NCBI RefSeq assembly: GCF_001426585.1
Contig: NZ_LMEI01000010.1
Coordinates: 124,001-188,000 of the forward strand
DNA: 64,000 nt
From: Streptomyces sp. Root431
GTDB taxonomy: Bacteria; Actinomycetota; Actinomycetes; Streptomycetales; Streptomycetaceae
Reading direction: 5' to 3'
The notes under the pieces were generated by a model. The model did no database searches, was not told where the DNA came from, and worked only from the letters and a program-made list of their open reading frames with translations. The translations under genes were made by a program, and so were the position numbers. Numbering within the stretch: position 1 is the stretch's first letter; each line of letters begins with the position of its first letter. This document shows, one piece after another, positions 57,711 through 64,000 of this stretch.

Positions 57711-59057
57711 TCAGCTGCGGTTGACCGCGCCGCCGTACTTCAGGTCACCCTTGAAGGGGATGGCTCGCAGGGACCCCGGTGTCGGGGTCGCCTGCTGCAC
57801 CCAGGGCTGGTTCCAGACGAAGGCGCCGCCCATGATGTTGCCCCGGGTCTGGAAGACCGTGCCGTCGGTGGTCACCACCTTGACGAACGCGTCGTTGCCC
57901 TGCGCCTCGATGGAGATGCCACAGGCGTTGGACGGGTAGTTGACGGGGACGTTCTCGTTGGGCGGGAGGAGAGCGTCGGTGAGGTCGTGCCACACGATCG
58001 TCCCGCCCGGGACGCTCGCCTTGCCGGCGTAGGCGACACCGTCCGTGAGGACGGCCTGGAAGTCCTCGGTGCTCGAGGGGCTGTAGGTGTCGATGTCGGA
58101 GCACGGCCCGGTGGGCCCGGTGGCTCCGGTGTCGCCGGTGGCTCCGGTCTCGCCCGTGGCGCCGGTCGCTCCGGTCTCGCCGGTGGCTCCGGTTTCGCCC
58201 GTGGCGCCCGTGGCGCCCGTGGCGCCGGTCTCGCCCGTGGCGCCGGTCTCGCCGGTGGCTCCGGTCTCGCCCGTGGCGCCGGTCGCTCCGGTTTCGCCCG
58301 TGGCGCCGGTCTCACCGGTCGCTCCAGTGGCGCCGGTAGCACCCGTAGCCCCGGTCTCACCGGTAGCTCCGGTGGCGCCCGTTGCTCCGGTCTCGCCAGT
58401 GGCTCCCGTGGCTCCCGTGGCGCCGGTGGCACCCGTCTCGCCCGTGGCGCCGGTCGCGCCCGTCGCCCCGGTCGCCCCAGTCGCGCCGGTGGCTCCGGTT
58501 GCACCTGTCGCCCCGGTCTCGCCAGTGGCTCCCGTGGCTCCCGTGTTGCCCTTCGGGCCGGGCGGTCCGGTCGGGCCGGTCGGGCCTGTTGGGCCCACCT
58601 TGCAGTCGTCGCCGCCGCCGGCCGGGATCGCGCGCAGGGCGCGGATGTCCTGGCCTTCGACCAGGGGCTTGATCGTGTCGTCCAGGAACTCCTGGAGGCC
58701 GTCGGCCTCCGGTGAGCCGCTCTGGCCGGCGTTGCGGGGGCCGCCGTGCTCCCAAGGCGGCGGGCCGTCCTGGTGTTCCCAAGGCGGCGGGCCGTCCTGC
58801 TGTTCCCAGGGCGGCGGACCTTCCTGGTGGTGCGGCGGCGGGCCGTCCTCGTGGTGCGGGGGCCGTTCCTCGCAGTGGTCGCCCGTCGACGGGGTCGCCG
58901 TCGTCCTTCCCGGGGGGTCCCAGGTAGCGGCGGCCGTCGCCGGTGAGGCGAAGCCCGTGAGGACGAGTGCGACGGAGGCGATGGCCCCGCCGACGACCCA
59001 AGGGCGTCGTCGGGGCAGGGGACCCAGCGGGGACCTGGTCCTGGCATCAGGACGCAT
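57711..59057 (-). CDS. Secreted collagen-like protein (BclA-type)
   Basis: A 448-residue exported protein. The start ATG 59057 follows GGAGGAAGGAGC. The N-terminus has a signal peptide (RRRPWVVGGAIASVALVLTG, cleavage near ATAAA). Residues about 65-115 are Pro/His/Trp-rich repeats of the type DGPPPWEH. A helix-like stretch follows, then about 55 Gly-X-Y triplets (about residues 163-327), almost all GAT or GET, with Pro mostly at the ends. The C-terminal ~120 residues form a globular head with FQAVLTDGVAYAGKASVPGG and FVWNQPWVQQ, likely trimerising. Thr in the Y position is typical of Bacillus BclA, where it is glycosylated. The glycosyltransferase gene at 59337 is divergent from it. Confidence 0.85.
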   Translation of the reverse strand: MRPDARTRSPLGPLPRRRPWVVGGAIASVALVLTGFASPATAAATWDPPGRTTATPSTGDHCEERPPHHEDGPPPHHQEGPPPWEQQDGPPPWEHQDGPPPWEHGGPRNAGQSGSPEADGLQEFLDDTIKPLVEGQDIRALRAIPAGGGDDCKVGPTGPTGPTGPPGPKGNTGATGATGETGATGATGATGATGATGATGATGATGETGATGATGATGATGETGATGATGATGETGATGATGATGATGETGATGETGATGATGETGATGETGATGETGATGATGATGETGATGETGATGATGETGATGDTGATGPTGPCSDIDTYSPSSTEDFQAVLTDGVAYAGKASVPGGTIVWHDLTDALLPPNENVPVNYPSNACGISIEAQGNDAFVKVVTTDGTVFQTRGNIMGGAFVWNQPWVQQATPTPGSLRAIPFKGDLKYGGAVNRS

Positions 59058-59336
59058 GCATGCTCCTTCCTCCACCGGCCGCGCCGCGGCCGGTCCGAGT
59101 GATGTCCGGGGAAGCGTTCGCGCTTCCTGATCGGATCATCGGATCGCGCTTGCGAAGGCTTGACGGTCTCGCGGCAGTCCCAACGCCATGGCCTATCGCC
59201 CCTAGCCGAATGGATGCGTACACGAAGGCGAATTTCGAACCGCCCGTCGGCGCGCCGACACCGCTCGCTCCTCGGGCGTCCGTAGGGTCGCCCACCCGCC
59301 GAGCGCTCTCCCGCCCCCACCGGAAGTGGTGTTGCC

Positions 59337-60482
59337 GTGCAGCCGTCCATCTGCCTGTGCATGATCGTCAAGAACGAGTCCAAAGTCATCGAGCGATGCC
59401 TCGCCTCCGTCCGCGGTCTCGTGGACTCCTGGGTCATCACCGACACCGGTTCCACCGACGGGACCCAGGACCTGATCCGCACCGCCCTCGCCGGCATCCC
59501 GGGCGAGCTGCGCGAGGAGCCGTGGGTGAACTTCGGCCACAACCGCAGCCTGAACATCGCGCGGGCCCGCGGCCGGGCCGACTACCTCCTGCTCCTCGAC
59601 GCCGACCACGTCCTGCGGCAGGACGGCCCGCTGCCGGACCTCACCGCGGACGCGTACATGATCCGCCACGAGGGATCCCTGGAGTACCGCATCAAACGCC
59701 TGGTCAGGGGCGATCTGCCCTGGCGGTACGAGGGGGTCACCCACGAGTACCTGACCGCCGACCGGGACCACGTGCAGCGGAATCTGGACGCCCTGTCCAT
59801 CGAGGACCACGCCGACGGCGGGTCACGCCACGACAAGTTCGAGCGGGACGCCCGGCTCCTGGGCGCCGAGCTCGACCGGGATCCGGACAACCCCCGTACG
59901 GTCTTCTACCTCGCCCAGACGATGCGGGACATGGGCCGTGCCGACGAGGCCGTCCCCCTCTACGAGCGGCGCGCGGCCATGGGCGGCTGGGGCGAGGAGG
60001 TCTACTACTCCCTCCTCCAGTCCGGCGTCCTCCAGGCCGAGTCCGGCGCGTGGCCGTCCGCGATGGACGCCCTCTCCCGGGCCTGGGAGTCGCGGCCGCA
60101 GCGGCTCGAGGCCTGCTACGAACTGGTGGCGCGGCTGCGGAAGATGCGCCGCTACCGGGCGGCCCACGCCGTCGTCTCCGCCGTCCTGGACGGGAGGCAG
60201 CCGGACGACCTGCTGTTCATGCAGCCGTGGGTGTACCGGTACGGGCTGCTCTTCGAGTACTCGATCACCGCCTACTGGACGGGCGACTACGCCGCCTCGC
60301 TCGCCGCCTGCGACCGGCTGCTCGCGCTGCCGGAGCTGCCCCCGGCGTACCGCGAACAGACCCGCGCCAACCGTGGGTTCGCCGTGGGGAAGCTGGCGGA
60401 AGCCGGTGTTCAGGTGCCCGACGCCGTCACGCCGGACCCCGCCCCAGCCCCCGCCCCCGACCCCGCCCCGGCGCTCGTCTGA
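59337..60482 (+). CDS. GT2 glycosyltransferase with TPR-like C-terminus
   Basis: A 381-residue enzyme. The N-terminus ICLCMIVKNESKVIERCLAS, the strand SWVITDTGSTDGTQDL and the DxD-like LLLLDADHVL are GT2 motifs of the SunS/O-GlcNAc-like branch that can glycosylate peptides or proteins. The C-terminal half (about 180-330) is helical and TPR-like (AQTMRDMGRADEAVPLYERR, LQAESGAWPSAMDALSRAW, KMRRYRAAHAVVS). The tail is a Pro-Ala repeat. It is divergent from the collagen-like gene (279 bp between starts), so glycosylation of the Thr-rich triplets is a plausible job; the acceptor could also be a different protein or a wall polymer. Confidence 0.8.
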   Translation: MQPSICLCMIVKNESKVIERCLASVRGLVDSWVITDTGSTDGTQDLIRTALAGIPGELREEPWVNFGHNRSLNIARARGRADYLLLLDADHVLRQDGPLPDLTADAYMIRHEGSLEYRIKRLVRGDLPWRYEGVTHEYLTADRDHVQRNLDALSIEDHADGGSRHDKFERDARLLGAELDRDPDNPRTVFYLAQTMRDMGRADEAVPLYERRAAMGGWGEEVYYSLLQSGVLQAESGAWPSAMDALSRAWESRPQRLEACYELVARLRKMRRYRAAHAVVSAVLDGRQPDDLLFMQPWVYRYGLLFEYSITAYWTGDYAASLAACDRLLALPELPPAYREQTRANRGFAVGKLAEAGVQVPDAVTPDPAPAPAPDPAPALV

Positions 60483-60550
60483 CGGTCCGACCGTCGACCG
60501 CCGGGAGCGGGATGCGGGATGTGGGGTAGAGGATGCGGGACGCGCGGGCG

Positions 60551-61399
60551 TCAGCGGACCCGCGCGCGCGTCTCCATCGCCGCGCGGGCCGCGCGCTCGT
60601 CCTCGTACACCTCGCACATGTGACGGCCGTCCGGTGTCATCGTGTGCTCGATCTCCCAGAGGCTGACCTCGCTGCCGTCGAGCAGCAGGAACTGGTGCTC
60701 GTAGAGGGTGAAGCCGGCGTCCCGGCCCCCCTCCACCGCGCACTGCCGCCCGAAGGCCTGCGTGATGTGGTGGGCGAAGGCCAGGCGGAGCCGCCGGGCC
60801 GTCCGCTCGCCCGGCCGGTCCACGTTCTCCGCGCGCCGCAGGACGCGGCGCGCGTGGTCGGCGGAGTTGTCCGGCACGTACATCCGCGGCTGGGCGGGTA
60901 TGGGGCGGGCGAGCAGGGCGCTGAGCAGCGCCATGTCATCGTCGTCGTCACCGTCGAGGGCGCGGCCGTCGGAGCGCTCCGCGGTCCAGCCCGGCAGCGG
61001 CGCGGCCGGCAGGCGGGAGGCCGCGAGCCGGGCCTCCGCCTCCTCGGCGTACAGCTCGTGCTGGTCGGTGCCGTCCCGGCCGGTGTTGTGCGTGAGCTCC
61101 CACAGGCTGAGCGCGCTGCCGTCGGCGAGCAGGTACGTGTGGCGGTAGGTGGTGCGGTGCAGCGACGCGCTGTGGTGCGAGGAGTGCAGCGCACTGGAGT
61201 GGGCGAGCGCCGTGCCGAGGCGCTCGACGGTGGAGTCGGGCAGGTCGAAGGAGTTGAGCGCCCGGCCGAGGAGCCGCTCAAGGTGCGTCTCGGTCGTCTC
61301 GTACGGATCGTGTGGATCCCGCGGATCGTTCAAGAGGGTCTCCAGGCCGTCGCCGCATGTCACTTGGTGCTTGCTAAACGTAGTCCCTGGGTCTGACAT
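60551..61399 (-). CDS. DUF6227 family protein, internally duplicated
   Basis: A 282-residue protein of a Streptomyces-specific family of unknown function. It has two similar halves: LLADGSALSLWELTH near residue 92 and LLLDGSEVSLWEIEH near residue 245, each preceded by a short helical segment (ERLLGRALNSF and ADHARRVLRRAE) and followed by an acidic helix (YAEEAEARLA and YEDERAARAA). An acidic run GDDDDD joins them. No signal peptide is seen. ATG 61399 has AGGA at five bases upstream. The gene is isolated between the GT2 gene (convergent, 68 bp) and the peptidase gene (same strand). Confidence 0.7.
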   Translation of the reverse strand: MSDPGTTFSKHQVTCGDGLETLLNDPRDPHDPYETTETHLERLLGRALNSFDLPDSTVERLGTALAHSSALHSSHHSASLHRTTYRHTYLLADGSALSLWELTHNTGRDGTDQHELYAEEAEARLAASRLPAAPLPGWTAERSDGRALDGDDDDDMALLSALLARPIPAQPRMYVPDNSADHARRVLRRAENVDRPGERTARRLRLAFAHHITQAFGRQCAVEGGRDAGFTLYEHQFLLLDGSEVSLWEIEHTMTPDGRHMCEVYEDERAARAAMETRARVR

Positions 61400-61531
61400 C
61401 GTGTCCTGGGTTCAGCAAAACGAAGGGCGCGCGCGGGAAGTTCCCGCGGGGTTCTTCGTCAACTCCCTTGCGGTTACCGGGAGTACGCGGGCCGGTCGCC
61501 TCGGATCCGCGCCGTACGGATCTCCGTACGG

Positions 61532-62614
61532 CTAGCCGCGCAGCTCGCCGTACAGCTCGCCGTACGACGGGAAATCCCCTCCCGGCCCGCGCAGCCCTCC
61601 CGGGGCCGCGAGCAGCGCCCGGACGATCGCCCGGGTCACCAGGTCCGCGCCGGCCGCCAGGATCTCGTTCAGGGCGAGCGGACCGGGCTCCTCCGGCAGC
61701 TCCCGCCGGCCGGTGGCGAGCGCGAAGACCGTGTCCCCGTCGTTCATCAGGTGCACCGGACGCACCGCGCGCGCGATGCCGTCGTGCGCGGTCCCCGCGA
61801 CCTTCTGCGCCTGCGCGCGGGTGAGCACCGCGTCCGTGGCGACGACGGCGAGCGTCGTGTTCAGCGGGGGAGGGGCGCTCGCCGCCCGGGCCTCCGCGAG
61901 CCGCCGCAGCGCCGCCTCGTGCACCTCCTCCGCCGGGACGGCGGGCCTGCCGCCGTCGAACCAGCTCCCGTACGGGACGCCCGTCGCCGGATCGACGGCC
62001 GAACCCACCGCGTTCACGACGACCAGCGCGCCGACCGTGATCCCCGAGGCCAGGACCGTGCTCGCCGTCCCCACCCCGCCGCGCAGCCCGCCGACGACGG
62101 CCCCGGTGCCCGCGCCGACCGCGCCCGTCCCCACGCGCGCGTGGTCCCCGCTCGCGTCGGCCGCCTCCGCCGCCGCCCGGCCCGTCGCCGCGTCCGGCCT
62201 GGCCGAGAAGTCGCCGCCGCGCCCCAGGTCGAAGACGCACGCGGCGGGTACGACCGGCACCACATGGGACGGGTCGGGACCCACCCGCACGCCCCGGTGG
62301 CGCTCCTCCAGCCAGGCCATGACGCCGGAGGCCGAGTCCAGGCCGTACGCGCTGCCGCCGGTCAGGACGATCGCGTCGATCCGCTGGACCACGTTCCGGG
62401 GGTCGAGGGCGTCCGTCTCCCGGGTGCCGGGACCGCCGCCCCGTACGTCCACGGCGGCGACGGCCCCGCCCTCCGGGGCGAGGACGACCGTGGTCCCGCT
62501 CAGCGCGCCGGGCCCGGCCACGCGCGCGTGCCCCACGCGCACACCGCTCACGTCGGTGATCGCGTCCATGCCGTCCATGCCGTCCGTGCCGTCCGTCTGC
62601 TCGGGCTGTGTCAT
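61532..62614 (-). CDS. P1-family (DmpA-like) aminopeptidase
   Basis: A 360-residue N-terminal-nucleophile-type hydrolase related to DmpA/L-aminopeptidase D-Ala-esterase. Motifs are ITDVSGVRVGH at the N-terminus, GGSAYGLDSASGVMAWL, LVVVNAVGSAVDPATG, and the self-cleavage and nucleophile region LNTTLAVVATDA followed by HDGIARAVRPVHLMNDGD. These enzymes mature by autoproteolysis and hydrolyse N-terminal amino acids or small amides. Start ATG 62614 is preceded by a weak site; the first ~16 residues are a Met-Asp-Gly tandem (CCGTCCATG-type repeat) and the start may be after them. No signal peptide. Confidence 0.85.
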   Translation of the reverse strand: MTQPEQTDGTDGMDGMDAITDVSGVRVGHARVAGPGALSGTTVVLAPEGGAVAAVDVRGGGPGTRETDALDPRNVVQRIDAIVLTGGSAYGLDSASGVMAWLEERHRGVRVGPDPSHVVPVVPAACVFDLGRGGDFSARPDAATGRAAAEAADASGDHARVGTGAVGAGTGAVVGGLRGGVGTASTVLASGITVGALVVVNAVGSAVDPATGVPYGSWFDGGRPAVPAEEVHEAALRRLAEARAASAPPPLNTTLAVVATDAVLTRAQAQKVAGTAHDGIARAVRPVHLMNDGDTVFALATGRRELPEEPGPLALNEILAAGADLVTRAIVRALLAAPGGLRGPGGDFPSYGELYGELRG

Positions 62615-62640
62615 GTCCCCTGCCTACCACGCGGTTTGGC

Positions 62641-63441
62641 TCAGCGCTTGGGGCCGAGGTAGGTGCCGCCCGAGGCGTCGATCACGGTCCCGGTGATCCA
62701 GCGGCCGTCCTCGGAGGCGAGGAAGGCGACCGGGTCGGCGATGTCCTCCGGCTGCCCGACCCACGGCAGCGCCTGACCGCCGATCAGCATCCCCTCCAGC
62801 TGGGGCATGGCCGCCATGGCGGCGGTGAGCGCGGCGGTCTGCGTCGGGCCGGGGGAGATCGTGTTGACGGTGATCCGGCGCTCGCCGACCACGTTGGCGA
62901 GGGTGCGGGTGAAGGTCTCCATCGCTCCCTTCGTCATCGCGTACGCCAGCTCGTCGGAGAGGGCGATCCGCGTGACGGCCGACCCGATGTTGATGATCCG
63001 GCCGCCGTCCCGCAGCACCGGCAGCAGCCCCTGCACGAGGAAGTACGGCGCCCGGACGTTGACCGCGAAGAGCCGGTCGAACAGCTCCGGGGTCTCGTCC
63101 TTGAGGTGCCCGCCCGAGCCGGTCACGGCGGCGTTGTTGACGAGGACGTCGAGCGCGGCCTCCCCGGTGTGGGCGGCGAACCCGGCCCGTACGCCCTCGA
63201 CGAGCGCGAGCACCCCGTCGTGCGTGGCCAGGTCGGCGCCCACGGAGAAGGCCCGGCCGCCGTCCCGCACGATCAGGTCCACGGTCTCCTGCGCGGCGGC
63301 GGCGTCCTGCCCGTAGTGGACGGCGACGACCATCCCGTCCGCCGCGAGCCGCCGCGCGACGGCCCGGCCGATCCCGCGCGACGAACCGGTGACGAGGGCG
63401 GTACGGGTGGTGGTGTGCTGGTCGCGGATCTGCTGCTGCAT
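62641..63441 (-). CDS. SDR-family oxidoreductase 2
   Basis: A 266-residue short-chain dehydrogenase. The Rossmann motif ALVTGSSRGIGRAVARRL is at about residues 15-32, NNAAVTG is conserved, and the active site is the Ser of INIGSAVTR with Tyr and Lys in AYAMTKGAMETF. C-terminal VAFLASEDGRWITGTVIDAS is typical. It resembles 3-oxoacyl reductases and glucose dehydrogenase-like SDRs; the substrate is unknown. Upstream, on the same strand, about 210 bp separate it from the TPR-type fragment, so it probably has its own promoter. The gap contains short GACCGCTGAC-like repeats near 63505-63590. Confidence 0.85.
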   Translation of the reverse strand: MQQQIRDQHTTTRTALVTGSSRGIGRAVARRLAADGMVVAVHYGQDAAAAQETVDLIVRDGGRAFSVGADLATHDGVLALVEGVRAGFAAHTGEAALDVLVNNAAVTGSGGHLKDETPELFDRLFAVNVRAPYFLVQGLLPVLRDGGRIINIGSAVTRIALSDELAYAMTKGAMETFTRTLANVVGERRITVNTISPGPTQTAALTAAMAAMPQLEGMLIGGQALPWVGQPEDIADPVAFLASEDGRWITGTVIDASGGTYLGPKR

Positions 63442-63653
63442 GGCGGTCTCCTCGGACTTCCGGTGCTCCCCGGGGCGTTTCCCCGGGGCACGAAAGGAAG
63501 ACTCGCGCCGACCGCTGACGAGCCGCTGACCGAGCGCTGACAGCCCCTGGCAGCCCCTGACGGGCCCTGGCGTCCCCTGTCAGACGGCTCCTGACGGCTT
63601 CTGGAGGAGCGCGCCGGCCCCCTCGGCGAGGACATCGCGTGCACGGGGGTCGG

Positions 63654-64000
63654 TCATCGGGGCGGCAGGCCCGCCCGGCGGGCCGTGTCCGCCGCCCGGG
63701 TGCGGTCGGACGCGGCGGCGGCCGGGTCGCCGGCCGTGTCGTGGACGGTCGCGCGGCGGTGGAGCAGGTCGACGACGTCCTCGGCGACGCCCAGGGAGGA
63801 GAAGAGGTCCAGGGCCTCCGCGAGGAGGGGCAGCGGGTCGGGGGAGAGGGACGCCAGGCCCTCCAGGGCCGTCGCCGTGCCCCACCGGTCGCCGAGCGCC
63901 CGGAAACCGGCCAGGGCCTCCGTCAGGAGCGCCTCGGCAGCGGCCCGTACGTCCTCCCCGTCGTCGGCGGTCGCGGTCGTCAGGACGGCCCGGCCCACGA
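63654..64000 (-). CDS. C-terminal fragment of a TPR-containing protein
   Basis: The last ~115 residues of a gene that runs off the window. They form TPR-like helical pairs (EALLTEALAGFRALGDRWGTATALEGLA, LLAEALDLFSSLGVAEDVVDLL) and end RRAGLPPR. Such tails are found on large AfsR/LuxR (LAL)-type regulators and on AAA ATPase regulators in streptomycetes. A GTG at 63998 would be an internal codon. Because the N-terminal part is absent, regulator identity is inference from the usual context. Confidence 0.55.
   Translation of the reverse strand, partial: VGRAVLTTATADDGEDVRAAAEALLTEALAGFRALGDRWGTATALEGLASLSPDPLPLLAEALDLFSSLGVAEDVVDLLHRRATVHDTAGDPAAAASDRTRAADTARRAGLPPR

Noticed and set aside
58087..59130. 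A plus-strand open frame rich in Ala-Pro-Val repeats opposite the collagen-like gene.
   Set aside because: It is the complement of the Gly-Ala-Thr triplets and has no signal or start site.

Overview
The window looks like a chromosomal segment from a Streptomyces or close relative. Base composition is very GC-rich with strong third-position GC bias, many starts are GTG and a few TTG, and rare TTA codons appear only in selected genes. Typical markers are present: the 3' end of fbiC, hrdD behind a SigR-type promoter, XRE/DUF397 genes, a GPP34 protein and a DUF6227 protein. Calls rest on reading translated sequence and motifs by eye; no similarity search was run.

Layout. 1-6.5 kb: fbiC tail, a TerD-like stress protein, an ADP-ribosylglycohydrolase homologue that has lost its metal-binding aspartates, a sodium:solute symporter, and an SDR gene divergent from an unknown gene across a palindrome. 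6.6-8.8 kb: a DUF397/XRE pair and a GPP34 protein. 9-17 kb: a membrane D-Ala-D-Ala carboxypeptidase with a long acidic cytoplasmic tail, a large membrane protein, an SRPBCC protein, and a group of two DUF1269 proteins, a baeRF3 protein and a lipoprotein. 17.1-20.2 kb: an arcD-arcA arginine deiminase operon and tRNA-Arg(CCU) with its terminator.

21.6-45.4 kb is the accessory region of main interest. It starts with an Erm-like rRNA methyltransferase and a LuxR-type regulator on the minus strand. An ATP-grasp protein and a PhyH/AraC divergent pair follow. Then about 18 kb of almost uninterrupted plus-strand genes, many with overlapping stops and starts, encode: a small secreted peptide, a NodB deacetylase with an IS110-like N-terminal domain, three paralogous GT-A-like proteins, an unknown protein, two HAD phosphatases, two MFS exporters, a second PhyH dioxygenase, a P-loop kinase-like protein, a TylF-like methyltransferase, a Gfo/Idh dehydrogenase, a B12-type radical SAM enzyme, a class III aminotransferase, a PHP phosphoesterase and a GT2 glycosyltransferase. 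No PKS, NRPS, terpene or phosphonate core gene is visible. I infer an undescribed pathway for a glycosylated, aminated, methylated and oxidised small molecule or small peptide, with ribosome protection and export. TTA codons in the regulator, the Erm-like gene and one glycosyltransferase-like gene suggest bldA control.

45.4-64 kb: an acyl-CoA synthetase, an M6 protease, three regulator-plus-target modules with visible operators (TetR/MFS with a five-copy 23-bp array, MarR/dioxygenase with two inverted repeats, WYL regulator/MFS with a 10-5-10 palindrome), hrdD, a collagen-like surface protein divergent from a TPR glycosyltransferase, DUF6227, a P1-family peptidase, an SDR, and the tail of a TPR protein running off the end.
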